Position numbers and translations under genes: made by a program. Shown piece by piece: positions 1-8,959 of a stretch of 64,000 bases of DNA (its first letter is position 1; every line of letters starts with the position of its first letter). The notes under the pieces are model-generated. The model searched no databases. It saw only the letters and a list, made by a program, of their open reading frames with translations, and was not told the origin of the DNA. Source of the DNA: Rhodocyclaceae bacterium (lineage in GTDB: Bacteria > Pseudomonadota > Gammaproteobacteria > Burkholderiales > Rhodocyclaceae); NCBI GenBank assembly GCA_008080565.1, contig VIKE01000008.1:1-64000 (forward strand), read 5' to 3'.

Positions 1-256
1 GCTCCTGCCAGGCGCGCTGTTCGCGCATGTCGTCGCGCAGGCGGCGGCGGTCTTCCGGCGGCACATCACGCCAGCGCGGGGCACCTTCCTCACGGCGGAT
101 TTCGCGTTCCTGCTGCCAGTGTTCCCGCATCTGCTGACGCAGCTGGCGCCGGTCTTCCGGCGGCAGATCGCGCCAGTTGCCTTGCTGCGCCCAGACGCCA
201 CCGGCCGAACCCAGGAGGCTCAGCAGCAACAGTGAAAGGGCGATAAGACGTTTCAT
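1..256 (-). CDS. DUF3106-like periplasmic protein (partial, C-terminus outside window)
   Basis: The first 85 codons are visible and the rest runs off the left edge. An N-terminal signal peptide is clear: Lys-Arg, a leucine-rich core of about 15 residues, and a probable cut after Val-Trp-Ala. The mature part is very rich in Arg, Glu and Gln and holds two related units, LPPEDRRQLRQQMREH and VPPEDRRRLRDDMREQ, the pattern of DUF3106 proteins. No function is established for that family. The gene is divergent from ompR with about 160 bases between the two starts. The family assignment is by pattern only. Confidence 0.7.
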   Translation of the reverse strand, partial: MKRLIALSLLLLSLLGSAGGVWAQQGNWRDLPPEDRRQLRQQMREHWQQEREIRREEGAPRWRDVPPEDRRRLRDDMREQRAWQE

Positions 257-415
257 GGCAGGCACTACAACAGGCGTTTCAGATGCCACCATTGTCCATC
301 TGGCGGCGCCCGACAGGCACTTCGAAATGTAAGAATATGTTTCACGGCCCGCTCCGGCAAAAGCTTGTTACCATTTGCCGCGTTCCATTCACTGTCCGCC
401 ATTATCCTTGCCAGC

Positions 416-1144
416 ATGAACGAACAACAACACCAACACATCCTTGTCGTCGACGACGACGCCCGCCTGCGTGACCTGCTCACCCGCTACCTCGGCGAGC
501 AGGGCTTCGAGGTCAAGGCTGCCGCTGACGGCCAGCAGATGGACAAGCTGCGCGCTCGCGAACATTACCATCTGATCGTCCTCGACCTCATGATGCCGGG
601 AGAAGACGGGCTGACCATCTGCCGCCGCCTGCGCGGCCAGGGCGACCGGACACCGATCATCATGCTCACCGCCAAGGGCGACGAGATCGACCGCATCGTC
701 GGCCTCGAAATGGGTGCCGACGACTATCTGCCCAAACCCTTCAACCCGCGCGAACTGCTCGCCCGTATCCACGCCGTCTTGCGCCGCCAGGGCAACCGCC
801 CACCCGGCGCACCGGAAGACGACCAGGAAAAAATCACTTTCGGCAACATCGAAGTCGATCTCGCCGCCCGCACGCTGACCCGCGGCAATGAACTGCAAGC
901 CCTGACCACCGGCGAGTTCGCCGTGCTCAAGGTGCTGCTCCAGCACCCGCGTCAGCCGCTGTCGCGCGACAAGCTCATGACCCTGGCCCGTGGCCGCGAA
1001 CAGGGGCCGTTCGACCGCGCCATTGACGTCCAGGTTTCCCGCCTGCGCAAACTCATCGAAGCCGATCCGGCCCAGCCGCGCTATCTGCAGACGGTCTGGG
1101 GCTTCGGCTACGTCTTCGTGCCGGACGGCGCAGCCAAGGAATAG
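416..1144 (+). CDS. ompR: OmpR-family response regulator (OmpR orthologue)
   Basis: A 242-residue DNA-binding response regulator that should be phosphorylated by the downstream EnvZ-type kinase. The receiver domain (about 1-125) has the acidic cluster D13-D14-D15, the phospho-acceptor D57 in VLDLMMPGEDG, T85 and K107. A winged-helix domain follows (about 140-240), ending in RYLQTVWGFGYVFVPDG. Similarity to E. coli OmpR is close along the whole length, including the PFNPRELLARI linker. I chose the ATG at 416 because it gives the family N-terminus; an in-frame start at 365 adds an unlikely 17-residue extension. The kinase gene begins 5 bases after the stop, so the two form an operon. Confidence 0.93.
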   Translation: MNEQQHQHILVVDDDARLRDLLTRYLGEQGFEVKAAADGQQMDKLRAREHYHLIVLDLMMPGEDGLTICRRLRGQGDRTPIIMLTAKGDEIDRIVGLEMGADDYLPKPFNPRELLARIHAVLRRQGNRPPGAPEDDQEKITFGNIEVDLAARTLTRGNELQALTTGEFAVLKVLLQHPRQPLSRDKLMTLARGREQGPFDRAIDVQVSRLRKLIEADPAQPRYLQTVWGFGYVFVPDGAAKE

Positions 1145-1149
1145 TCCGG

Positions 1150-2332
1150 GTGCTGATGCCACGCACGCTGCTGGCGCGCACCTTCCTGTTGCTCGCCATG
1201 CTGGTGCTGCTGACCACCGCGGGCTGGCTCAGCCTGTTTAGCCATATCGACGCCGAACCACGAGCACGGGAAACCGCTCAGTTGGCGGCTTCTGCGGTCA
1301 ACCTGATCCGCGCCTCGCTGTTTGCTGCAGCACCGGCGAAGCGTCTCGGGCTGTTCAATGAATTCTCGAGGCGCGAAGGCATCCGCCTGCTGCCGGCCGA
1401 ACCGGAGGACAAAATTGAAGCGATGCCCGATTCGCGCTTTTTCCGGCTCCTGCAACGCGAGCTGACGGCGCGCCTCGGCGATCACACGCGAATCGCCGCC
1501 AGCGTCGACGGAGTGACCGGTTTCTGGGTCAGTTTCCGCCTTGACGATGCCGATGAAGAAGAATACTGGCTGGTCCTGCCGCGCGAGCGCGCCGCTCGCG
1601 ACTTTGCCAGCCACTGGCTGGCCTGGGGCCTGCTCGCTGTCGTCCTGGCCCTGGCGGTTGCCTGGCTGATCGCCTCGCGCATCAGCCGGCCGCTCAAGGC
1701 CATGGCCAGATCGGCCGAGACGGTCGGCCGCGGTCAGACGCCCGCACCGCTGCCGGAAGATGGCGCCGAGGAACTGAGTCGTCTGGCCGTCGCCTTCAAC
1801 GCCATGGCGGCCGATCTTGAACGTCACGAAAAAGATCGCTCCGAAGTACTGGCCGGCATCTCGCACGACCTGCGCACGCCGCTGACCCGCCTGCGTCTGG
1901 AGGCCGAAATGAGCGTCGCCGATAGCGCCCGCCAAGCCGTGGTTGCCGACATCGAACAGATGGAAGCGGTGATTTCGCAGTTCATGGATTACGCCCGGAC
2001 CGAATCCGGCGAGGCCGCCGTGGCGACCGATCTTGGTGCCTTGCTTTCGAGCATTGTCGAGCGTCAGCGCTCCGTTGGCCACGCGCTGACCGCGGTGATC
2101 GAGACGCTGCCGGAAATAGTGCTGCGCCCGAAGGCGATCACCCGCGCCGTGACCAACCTGATCGACAACGCCGTCAAATACGGCGGTGGCGAGATCACCT
2201 TGTCGGCTGCTACGGTCAACGGGGAAATTTGGCTGCGAGCGCATCGCCAGGCTGCACGACGGACACCTCGATCTGCTGCCCAATCCCGGCGGCGGCCTGC
2301 TCGTTCGCCTGGTCCTGCCGATCAGGCGCTGA
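1150..2332 (+). pseudogene. envZ: EnvZ-type sensor histidine kinase with deleted ATP-binding core
   Basis: Starts at GTG 1150 (or ATG 1156). It has an N-terminal membrane segment, a periplasmic part, a second membrane segment near residues 157-177, HAMP, the H-box with H239 in GISHDLRTPL, and the N-box (TNLIDNAVKYGGG). Directly after NGEIWLR the frame breaks. The normal C-terminal tail (ERIARLHDGHLDLLPNPGGG, then [11 protein letters not shown]) is present but in frame +1, ending at the TGA at 2330-2332. The G1, F and G2 boxes that belong between these points, roughly 40 residues, are absent. The uninterrupted frame instead runs to about 2370 with nonsense. As written the kinase could not bind ATP. 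Real loss or assembly error are both possible. Confidence 0.8.
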
Positions 2333-2918
2333 GGCCTGCGGTCAGCGGGAATTCGTCAATGATCCGGTAGGACGAGCCGAGCGCCGACAGCGTCGAGCGA
2401 ACCAGCACGAAACGTTCGCTACGCCAGATTAAGGGGGCAATCGACGGAAGCGGGTTGCTGTCCGACGGCGCGGTGGCCTCCGGTACGCGGTGGACCAGCG
2501 TGACATGAGGCACGAAATCCCGGCCTTCGCCCCCGACCCTGAATCCGGCCCGCGCCAAAGCCCTGCGCAACTGGCTGGATAGCACGTCCAGAGGCGCCGA
2601 CGGCGCCTTGCATCCGGCCCACAGCAAATGGTTGTGCGCCCAGAAGCCAAGGTGGTTCACGTTGATGGCAAAAGGCGCGGCGCGAAGGCTGGCGACAGCC
2701 TTCGACAATTCGGGCAGACGCGCTTCGGGAACGTTGCCGAGAAAGGCCAGCGTCAAGTGGATGGTGTCGCGGCGGGTGGCGCGGCCGCCAAACGACAGGG
2801 CGGCGGCGTCGGCGATGGTGCCGAGGCGCTCGGCCACCTCCGGCGAGGGCCAGAGGGCGAAGAAAACTCTGGCCGCAGCCGGTTTGGGTTGTTTCTGGTT
2901 TCGGCCCTCAGCCGACAC
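2322..2918 (-). CDS. thpR: RNA 2',3'-cyclic phosphodiesterase (2'-5' RNA ligase family)
   Basis: A 198-residue 2H-phosphoesterase. The family hydrolyses 2',3'-cyclic phosphate RNA ends and can ligate 2'-5' ends in vitro; the cellular role is unclear. Both catalytic HxTx motifs are present: HLTLAFLG in the first half and HVTLVHRV in the second. The chosen start is GTG 2918, which overlaps the end of ispF by 11 bases and leads into VFFALWPS, the usual family opening; an in-frame start at 3020 would lie deep inside ispF. The 3' end overlaps the convergent envZ remnant by 11 bases. It follows ispD and ispF on the same strand. Confidence 0.83.
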   Translation of the reverse strand: MSAEGRNQKQPKPAAARVFFALWPSPEVAERLGTIADAAALSFGGRATRRDTIHLTLAFLGNVPEARLPELSKAVASLRAAPFAINVNHLGFWAHNHLLWAGCKAPSAPLDVLSSQLRRALARAGFRVGGEGRDFVPHVTLVHRVPEATAPSDSNPLPSIAPLIWRSERFVLVRSTLSALGSSYRIIDEFPLTAGLSA

Positions 2919-3390
2919 GTTCGACCAGCGCGATGGCCTGCGCCTCGATGGCTTCCTCGCGGCCGAGGTAGCCCAGGCGCTCGTTGGTCTTGCCTTTGAT
3001 ATTGACGCTGTCGGCCGCAATACCGAGGTCGGCGGCGACGTTGGCGACCATTGCCGCGGCGTGCGGGGCGAGCTTGGGTTGCTGGGCGATCAGCGTCGCA
3101 TCGACATTGACCGGCCGCCAGCCACGTTCGGCCAATAGCCCAACGGCAGCACGGAGCAGGACGCGGCTGTCGGCACCCTTGTAGCGCGGGTCGGTGTCGG
3201 GAAAATGGCGGCCGATGTCGCCGAGCCCGACGGCGCCGAGCAGCGCATCGGTGATGGCATGCAGCAGCGCATCGGCGTCGGAATGACCCAGCAGGCCGGT
3301 CGAATGCGGGATTTCGACACCGCCAAGGATCAACTTGCGGCCTTCGACCAGTTGGTGCACATCGTAGCCCTGCCCGACGCGGAAATTCAT
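2908..3390 (-). CDS. ispF: 2-C-methyl-D-erythritol 2,4-cyclodiphosphate synthase
   Basis: A 160-residue enzyme of the non-mevalonate isoprenoid pathway. It converts the CDP-ME 2-phosphate intermediate into the cyclic diphosphate. The metal-binding residues are visible: D10 and H12 in GYDVH, and H44 after [25 protein letters not shown] near the C-terminus is the conserved family segment. The length matches the usual 155-162 residues of this homotrimer. It overlaps the end of ispD by 4 bases, so the two are translationally coupled, as in many proteobacteria. Confidence 0.96.
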   Translation of the reverse strand: MNFRVGQGYDVHQLVEGRKLILGGVEIPHSTGLLGHSDADALLHAITDALLGAVGLGDIGRHFPDTDPRYKGADSRVLLRAAVGLLAERGWRPVNVDATLIAQQPKLAPHAAAMVANVAADLGIAADSVNIKGKTNERLGYLGREEAIEAQAIALVERVG

Positions 3391-4073
3391 TTGCGTGCCC
3401 TCAATATCATCGCGGCCAAGGCGAGGTCGGCCGGATAGGTGACTTTCAGATTGGTCGCATCGCCGCGCACGAGTTTCGGCTTGAGGCCCATGGCCTCGAT
3501 GGCGCCGGCTTCGTCAGTGACGGCCATTTCATTTTTTAGCGATTTTTCCAGTTGACCGTAGCGAAACATCTGCGGCGTCTGCGCCTGCCACAAACCGTCG
3601 CGCGGTTCGGTGGCGGCAACGCGCTGCTCGGCATCGGCCCGCTTGATGGTGTCGGCGACCGGCACGGCGAGGATGCCGCCGACCGGATCGTTGGCCAGCT
3701 CGGCAAAAAGCGCATCGAGCATGGCGGCTGACAGGCAGGGCCGCGCCGCATCGTGCACGAGAATCCAGTCATCGTCGGCGGCAACCATCGCCGCGGCGCG
3801 CAATCCGTTGCTCACGCTCTCCGCCCGCGTCGCCCCGCCGCAGCGCACTGTTTCGAGCTTGGCGCCAAGTTCGCTCCAGTCGTAACGCGGCCACCACGGG
3901 TCGTCCGGCGCCAGCACGACCCACACCCGTTCGATGTCCGGACAAGCCGTCAAAGCCTTCAGGGTATGAAAAATCAGCGGGCGACCGAGCAGGTCGAGAT
4001 ACTGTTTGGGCTTCTCGCTTCCGAAGCGGGAACCGCTGCCGGCAGCGGGAACGATTGCGTAATGGCGTGGCAT
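3387..4073 (-). CDS. ispD: 2-C-methyl-D-erythritol 4-phosphate cytidylyltransferase
   Basis: A 228-residue nucleotidyltransferase that attaches CMP to methylerythritol 4-phosphate in isoprenoid synthesis. The N-terminal CTP-binding loop [18 protein letters not shown] is intact, with the conserved Arg and Lys, and VHDAARPC is in the middle. The length is normal. The ATG at 4073 has no competing upstream start. It is the first gene of the ispD-ispF-thpR minus-strand run and is divergent from the membrane protein gene at 4115. Confidence 0.96.
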   Translation of the reverse strand: MPRHYAIVPAAGSGSRFGSEKPKQYLDLLGRPLIFHTLKALTACPDIERVWVVLAPDDPWWPRYDWSELGAKLETVRCGGATRAESVSNGLRAAAMVAADDDWILVHDAARPCLSAAMLDALFAELANDPVGGILAVPVADTIKRADAEQRVAATEPRDGLWQAQTPQMFRYGQLEKSLKNEMAVTDEAGAIEAMGLKPKLVRGDATNLKVTYPADLALAAMILRARK

Positions 4074-4114
4074 GGCTTAATTTTACTTAAGAACCATCGC
4101 AAAAGAGGATTCGT

Positions 4115-5371
4115 ATGACCTTCGTGGTCCCGGAACTGGCTGCCCCCGTCGAGGCATTTGGCACAGCGCTCGGCATTGGCCTGCTTATCGGCATGGAGCG
4201 CGAACGGCGTCCGGACGCCGCGGCCGGTTTGCGAACGTTTGCTTTGGTCGCCATGCTTGGCTGCCTTTTTGCGCTGCTTGGCGAGAAAACTGGCGGCCCT
4301 TGGCTGCTGGTGGCCGGTCTGCTCGTTATCTCGGGGAGCATGATTGCCTCCAACTTTTCCGCCCAGCAGGAAGAGCAATATCGCGGCTTCACCTCGGAAG
4401 CGGCCATCATCGTCACCTACGGGCTGGGTGCTGCCGTCTGGTTCGGCTATTCGACGCTGGCCGTCATGCTCGCCATCACGACCACCGTACTGCTTTATTT
4501 CAAGGCCGAACTGCGCCAGTTCAGCGAACGGACGACGCCCAAGGACATCAACTCAATCCTGCAGTTTGCCGTGCTTTCGCTAGTCATCCTGCCCATATTG
4601 CCGAGCGAGGACTTCGGCCCGTACAACGCGATCAATCCGCGTCAGGTCTGGTACATGGTCGTGCTGATCTCCGGTCTCGCCCTGTCCGGCTACCTTGCCC
4701 TGCGCATCATCGGCGCCCGGCACGGCGCGGCGCTGCTCGGCATTTTTGGCGGTCTGGCCTCGTCGACCGCGACAACCATGATGTTTTCCCGCCACGCCCG
4801 CGATCATGCCGACCTGATCCACATGTCGGCGATCGTCATCCTGATCGCCAACGTCATGGTCATGATCCGTCTCTGGCTGGTCGCCAGCGTCGTTGCCCCC
4901 ACCCTGGCAACCCAGATCGCCATCGTTTTCGCTTGCGGCATCGTGCCCGGCGTGGCCATGGCGCTGTATCGCTGGAAGGTACTGAGCGACGCCGGTGACT
5001 TGCCGATGCCGGAAGTCAAGAACCCGACCGAAATGCGTACCGCCGTTTCTTTCGGCCTGCTCTATGCCGTCGTGGTACTGGCCTCGGCCTGGCTGCAGGA
5101 CATCGCCGGCAGCAGCGGCCTGTACATCGTGGCGCTGGTGTCGGGACTGACCGATGCCGACGCCAGCGTCCTGTCCACCTTGCGCATGTTCAACCTCGAC
5201 AAGGTGGTCAGCGGCGACGCTGTCATTGCCGTCACCCTGGCCCTGCTCGCCAACCTGGTCTTCAAGATCGGACTGGTCCTCAGCATCGGCGGCGGCAAAC
5301 TGGCCCGTCACGCCCTGCCCGGCCTGTTCGCCATCGGTGGCGGCATGGTGGCCGGGCTGATCATTCTTTGA
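4115..5371 (+). CDS. MgtC/SapB-DUF4010 integral membrane protein
   Basis: A 418-residue membrane protein. The N-terminal 130 residues carry the MgtC/SapB signature (ALGIGLLIGMERERR, then GLRTFALVAMLGC), and the rest is the multi-spanning DUF4010 region with about ten hydrophobic segments. MgtC relatives act in magnesium or phosphate stress, but the long DUF4010 type has no settled substrate. A purine-rich stretch (AAGAGGA) sits before ATG 4115. The Memo gene follows after 10 bases, so this may head the AmmeMemoRadiSam operon; that link is inference. Confidence 0.85.
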   Translation: MTFVVPELAAPVEAFGTALGIGLLIGMERERRPDAAAGLRTFALVAMLGCLFALLGEKTGGPWLLVAGLLVISGSMIASNFSAQQEEQYRGFTSEAAIIVTYGLGAAVWFGYSTLAVMLAITTTVLLYFKAELRQFSERTTPKDINSILQFAVLSLVILPILPSEDFGPYNAINPRQVWYMVVLISGLALSGYLALRIIGARHGAALLGIFGGLASSTATTMMFSRHARDHADLIHMSAIVILIANVMVMIRLWLVASVVAPTLATQIAIVFACGIVPGVAMALYRWKVLSDAGDLPMPEVKNPTEMRTAVSFGLLYAVVVLASAWLQDIAGSSGLYIVALVSGLTDADASVLSTLRMFNLDKVVSGDAVIAVTLALLANLVFKIGLVLSIGGGKLARHALPGLFAIGGGMVAGLIIL

Positions 5372-5381
5372 GGAGTCGACC

Positions 5382-6185
5382 ATGATCAACACACGTCCTC
5401 CCGCCGTCGCCGGCGCTTTTTACCCCGGCGATCCCGCTACCCTGTCGGCTACCGTCGATCAACTACTCGCCGACACCGAAGCCGTTTCCGGCAGCCAGCC
5501 CAAGGCCCTCATCGTGCCGCATGCCGGCTATGTCTACTCCGGTTCGACGGCGGCCACGGCCTACGCCACGCTGGCGCCGTGGGCGACGACGATCCATCGG
5601 GTGATCCTGCTCGGCCCGACTCACCGCGTTGCCGTCGACGGCATCGCCCTGCCCGAAGCCGAAGCGTTTTCGACGCCGCTCGGTACCATCCGCCTCGACG
5701 CCCAGGCCATCGCCACCATCGCCGACTTGCCACAGATCGTCTTCAGCGATCACGTTCATGCCTTCGAGCATTCGCTGGAGGTCCATCTACCGTTCCTGCA
5801 GCGCGTACTCGAGCACTTCACGCTGGTCCCGCTGGCGGTCGGTCATGCTACGCCGGAGGCTGTGGCCGAAGTTCTTGAGCTGCTGTGGGGTGGGCCGGAA
5901 ACGCTGATCGTCGTCAGTTCCGACCTCTCGCACTTCCTGCCCTACGCCACCGCCCGGCGGGTCGATAGCGACACCTGTCGCCATATCGCGCAGTTCGACA
6001 TCCATATCCACCCGGAACAGGCCTGCGGAGCCTATCCGATCAACGGCTTGCTGCTCGCCGCCCAGCAGCGCGGACTGAAGCCAACCCTGCTCGGCCTGTG
6101 CAACTCCGGCGATACGGCTGGCGACAAAGACCGCGTGGTCGGTTACGCCGCCTTTTCCTTTACCGAGGCCAGCGATCATGCCTGA
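5382..6185 (+). CDS. amrB: AmmeMemoRadiSam system protein B (MEMO family)
   Basis: A 267-residue MEMO-family protein, related to extradiol dioxygenases. It opens with RPPAVAGAFYPGDP and contains PHAGYVYSGSTA and HSLEVHLPFLQ, all family hallmarks, with conserved histidines that would hold a metal. A strong ribosome site (GAGGAG) lies 7 bases before ATG 5382. The gene overlaps the next one by 8 bases. Memo, AMMECR1 and a radical SAM enzyme recur together in bacteria and archaea, but the reaction of the set is not established. The gene symbol is the commonly used one and should be read as a family label. Confidence 0.92.
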   Translation: MINTRPPAVAGAFYPGDPATLSATVDQLLADTEAVSGSQPKALIVPHAGYVYSGSTAATAYATLAPWATTIHRVILLGPTHRVAVDGIALPEAEAFSTPLGTIRLDAQAIATIADLPQIVFSDHVHAFEHSLEVHLPFLQRVLEHFTLVPLAVGHATPEAVAEVLELLWGGPETLIVVSSDLSHFLPYATARRVDSDTCRHIAQFDIHIHPEQACGAYPINGLLLAAQQRGLKPTLLGLCNSGDTAGDKDRVVGYAAFSFTEASDHA

Positions 6186-6726
6186 GCTCGGCGCAATCCT
6201 GCTGACTCTGGCCCGCAATGCCATTGCTGCCCGACTTGGCGAGGCGCAAAGCCCGGCCGATGACTGCCCGGAATTGCACAAACCGGGCGCCACCTTCGTC
6301 ACGCTGACCCAGCAAGGCAACCTGCGCGGCTGCATCGGCAGCCTCGAAGCCTGGCGACCGCTGGCTCAGGACGTTCAGGAAAACGCCATCGGCGCCGCCT
6401 TTCGCGACCCCCGCTTCGAGCCGCTGACGGCCGACGAGTTGCCGATCACCCGCGTCGAAGTCTCGCTGCTGACGCCGGCCGAGCCGATATTTTTTACCAG
6501 CGAGGCTGATGCCCTGGCCCAGCTTCGCCCGGAGATCGATGGCGTGATCCTCACGGCAGGCCAGCGCCGTTCGACTTTCCTGCCGCAGGTCTGGGAACAA
6601 TTGCCAGGTCCGGCCAGTTTCATGGCCCACCTCAAGCAGAAGGCCGGGCTGCCGGCAAATTACTGGGGCACTGATGTCCGCCTCGAACGCTACACAGTCA
6701 AGAAATGGAAGGAGGCAACACCATGA
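6178..6726 (+). CDS. amrA: AmmeMemoRadiSam system protein A (AMMECR1 domain)
   Basis: A 182-residue AMMECR1-domain protein. It has the invariant motif LRGCIGSLEA near residue 44, and the C-terminal YWGTDVRLERYTVKKWKE typical of the family. AMMECR1 has no proven biochemical activity; the conserved LRGCIG loop is thought to line an active or binding site. It overlaps Memo by 8 bases upstream and the radical SAM gene by 4 bases downstream, so the three are almost certainly co-translated. Confidence 0.92.
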   Translation: MPELGAILLTLARNAIAARLGEAQSPADDCPELHKPGATFVTLTQQGNLRGCIGSLEAWRPLAQDVQENAIGAAFRDPRFEPLTADELPITRVEVSLLTPAEPIFFTSEADALAQLRPEIDGVILTAGQRRSTFLPQVWEQLPGPASFMAHLKQKAGLPANYWGTDVRLERYTVKKWKEATP

Positions 6727-7817
6727 ATCCAGCCGAATCCTTGTTCCCCGGCCGCTGGTGGCACGCTCTGCCCGATGGCCGCATCCAGTGCGACCTCTGC
6801 CCGCGCGACTGCCAGTTGCACGAAGGCCAGCGCGGCGCCTGCTTCGTCCGCCAGATGGTTAACGGTGCCATGCAGTTGACGACCTATGGCCGCTCCTCGG
6901 GCTTCTGCATCGACCCCGTCGAGAAAAAGCCGCTCAACCACTTTTACCCGGGCAGCAGCATCCTGTCCTTCGGTACCGCCGGCTGCAATCTGGCCTGCAA
7001 GTTCTGCCAGAACTGGGACATTTCCAAGTCGAAGGACATGGACCGCCTGATGGACGCCGCCAGTCCGCAAACGATCGCCACTGCCGCCCGCCGCTACGGG
7101 GCCGACGCGGTGGCCTACACCTACAACGACCCGGTCATCTTCGCCGAGTACGCCATCGACACGGCGCTCGCCTGCCGCGAACAGGGCATCCGCAACGTTG
7201 CCGTCACCGCCGGCTACATCCACCCGGAACCCGCGCGTGAATTCTTTGCCGTTATGGACGCCGCCAACGTCGATCTCAAGGCCTTTACCGAGGATTTCTA
7301 CCACAAGCTCTGTGTCGGCCACCTGCAACCGGTGCTCGACATCCTCGCCTACATCCACCACGAAACCGACTGCTGGCTCGAAATCACCACGCTGCTCATC
7401 CCCGGCCAGAACGACAGTGCCCAGGAAATCAACGAATTGAGTACCTGGGTCGCCCGCGAACTCGGACCGGACGTACCGCTGCACTTTTCCGCCTTCCACC
7501 CCGACTGGAAGATGGACAACATCCCGCCGACGCCGCCGGCCACCCTCATTCAGGCTCGGCGCATCGCCCTTGAGGCCGGCCTGCACCACGTGTTCACCGG
7601 CAATGTCCATGACCCGGAAGGCGGCACCACCTTCTGCCCGAGTTGCCATGCCGCGCTGATCGTTCGCGACTGGTACGACATCCAGCGCTACGACCTGACG
7701 CCGGAAGGCCGTTGCCCGCATTGCCAGACCGCCATCGCCGGCCGCTTCGGCAAGACGCTCGGTCGTGACGGCAAGGCCTTCGGCCCCAACCGCATACCCG
7801 TCCATCTCGCGGCATGA
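6723..7817 (+). CDS. amrS: AmmeMemoRadiSam system radical SAM enzyme
   Basis: A 364-residue radical SAM protein related to pyruvate formate-lyase activating enzymes. The iron-sulfur motif CNLACKFC gives C88, C92 and C95. An upstream pair of cysteines (CDLCPRDC) and two C-terminal CxxC pairs (CPSCH and CPHC) suggest further metal binding. ATG 6723 is preceded by AAGGAGG at the right distance; an earlier in-frame ATG at 6705 lacks such a site. Overlaps its neighbours by 4 bases on each side. The substrate is unknown. Confidence 0.93.
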   Translation: MNPAESLFPGRWWHALPDGRIQCDLCPRDCQLHEGQRGACFVRQMVNGAMQLTTYGRSSGFCIDPVEKKPLNHFYPGSSILSFGTAGCNLACKFCQNWDISKSKDMDRLMDAASPQTIATAARRYGADAVAYTYNDPVIFAEYAIDTALACREQGIRNVAVTAGYIHPEPAREFFAVMDAANVDLKAFTEDFYHKLCVGHLQPVLDILAYIHHETDCWLEITTLLIPGQNDSAQEINELSTWVARELGPDVPLHFSAFHPDWKMDNIPPTPPATLIQARRIALEAGLHHVFTGNVHDPEGGTTFCPSCHAALIVRDWYDIQRYDLTPEGRCPHCQTAIAGRFGKTLGRDGKAFGPNRIPVHLAA

Positions 7818-8407
7818 GCCGTTTCATCACCCTGCACACGCCGCACGGTTCGCTGCACGGCCAGCTGAATCTGCCCGACAATCCGTGCGGCCTGATCGTG
7901 ATCGCCCGCGCCCATCATGCAGCTGAGGATGCGGCCATTTCGTCAACGTTCGCCGACTTCGGCTGCGCCACCCTGAGCATGGAACTGCTCACCGCCCAGG
8001 AGGTGCAGTTCCCCGATGCCACGCAAAACGTGCCACGCCTGACCCAGCGCCTGATCGACATCCTCGACATGACCCGCAAGGACGGCGACATGGAGCAGCT
8101 ACCGCTCGCCATTTTTACCAGTGGCGACGTCGCGCCGGCGGCCATCCGCGCCGCCGCCCAGCGCGATGCGCTGGTCAGGGCCGTGGCCTGCCATGGCGGC
8201 CTGATCGACCGGGCCGGCGCACAGGCTCTCGACCTGCTCGTTGCGCCACTGCTTCTGCTCCTGGAAACGGATGACCTGGTTGGCAAGATGGCCTACCAAC
8301 GGGCGACATCACACCTTGGCGGGGTTCACGCCATGCAGTTATTGGAAATCGGCGAAGACCCGGCCGCACTCGCCGCAACCTGGTTTTTGGGGCATTTTTC
8401 CGGTTGA
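7814..8407 (+). CDS. Alpha/beta-hydrolase-like protein in AmmeMemoRadiSam operon
   Basis: A 197-residue protein resembling the small alpha/beta-hydrolase (dienelactone-hydrolase-like) family often fused or linked to phosphoribosyltransferases. FGCATLSMELLT matches the segment before the lid, FTSGDVAPAAIRAAAQR sits where the nucleophile elbow should be (the usual GxSxG is not present), and AVACHGGLIDRAG follows. The elbow is degenerate, so catalysis is doubtful. The start overlaps the radical SAM stop by 4 bases, which argues for a role with that enzyme. Family assignment is moderately sure, function unknown. Confidence 0.7.
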   Translation: MSRFITLHTPHGSLHGQLNLPDNPCGLIVIARAHHAAEDAAISSTFADFGCATLSMELLTAQEVQFPDATQNVPRLTQRLIDILDMTRKDGDMEQLPLAIFTSGDVAPAAIRAAAQRDALVRAVACHGGLIDRAGAQALDLLVAPLLLLLETDDLVGKMAYQRATSHLGGVHAMQLLEIGEDPAALAATWFLGHFSG

Positions 8408-8487
8408 CCGTGGGATTCGGAATGGCCATGGCATTTGGTCGCATCCGGACTAAACTGAATATGTAAACAACAATTCAGGAGACTCCG

Positions 8488-8691
8488 ATGTCCTTCTTCG
8501 ATTCCCCCCTCGCCCGTTGCGAAGCTGTCCGCCAAATGGTCCTGACCGACGAAACCCAGGCCGAATGCGCTCGCGAACATGACTGTCCGCCCGGCTTCAA
8601 GTGCCCGCTGTGCGGCTATTTCACCGAATCCAGCGGGATCAGTGAAGAAGCCAGCGTGCAGACTCTGACTACTGCTCACCTGAAGAATTGA
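8488..8691 (+). CDS. Small cysteine-rich protein (zinc-ribbon-like)
   Basis: 67 residues with a good ribosome site (CAGGAG) before ATG 8488. The centre has four cysteines, C-x5-C-x5-C-x2-C (CAREHDCPPGFKCPLCGYF), which looks like a metal-binding knuckle. I do not recognise a characterised family. The 3' end overlaps the convergent gene at 8669 by 23 bases. The clear ribosome site and ordered cysteines make it likely real. Confidence 0.6.
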   Translation: MSFFDSPLARCEAVRQMVLTDETQAECAREHDCPPGFKCPLCGYFTESSGISEEASVQTLTTAHLKN

Positions 8692-8893
8692 GGTCGGTGG
8701 TTAACGACTTCGCATTCCACGGCCCGGCCGGAGGTGGTGTACTTAGCCACGCCTTGCCGCAATCCAGCCCCAGGTTGAACAGACGACGCTCGATATTGAC
8801 CCGTCGCTCATGAATCCCTGTCGGCGGGCCGCTGTCTGCCCGGCGCCGCTCTTGCCGCTGGCGGCGCTCGGGGTTCGTTTGGCTATCGCTCAT
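8669..8893 (-). CDS. Small arginine-rich hypothetical protein
   Basis: 74 residues. The first half is built from repeated Arg-Arg pairs flanked by Glu (ERRQRQERRRADSG, HERRVNIERRLFNLG), then a less ordered C-terminal tail. No known family. It is convergent with, and overlaps by 23 bases, the cysteine-rich gene at 8488. No strong ribosome site is visible before ATG 8893. It is kept because the Arg/Glu pattern is regular and no other gene fills this gap. Confidence 0.45.
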   Translation of the reverse strand: MSDSQTNPERRQRQERRRADSGPPTGIHERRVNIERRLFNLGLDCGKAWLSTPPPAGPWNAKSLTTDLNSSGEQ

Positions 8894-8959
8894 TATTTTC
8901 AGATGTATTAAAAAAATTGGGGCCAGGGAGTTCGCAAAACCCTGCCGCTTTGCAGGATG

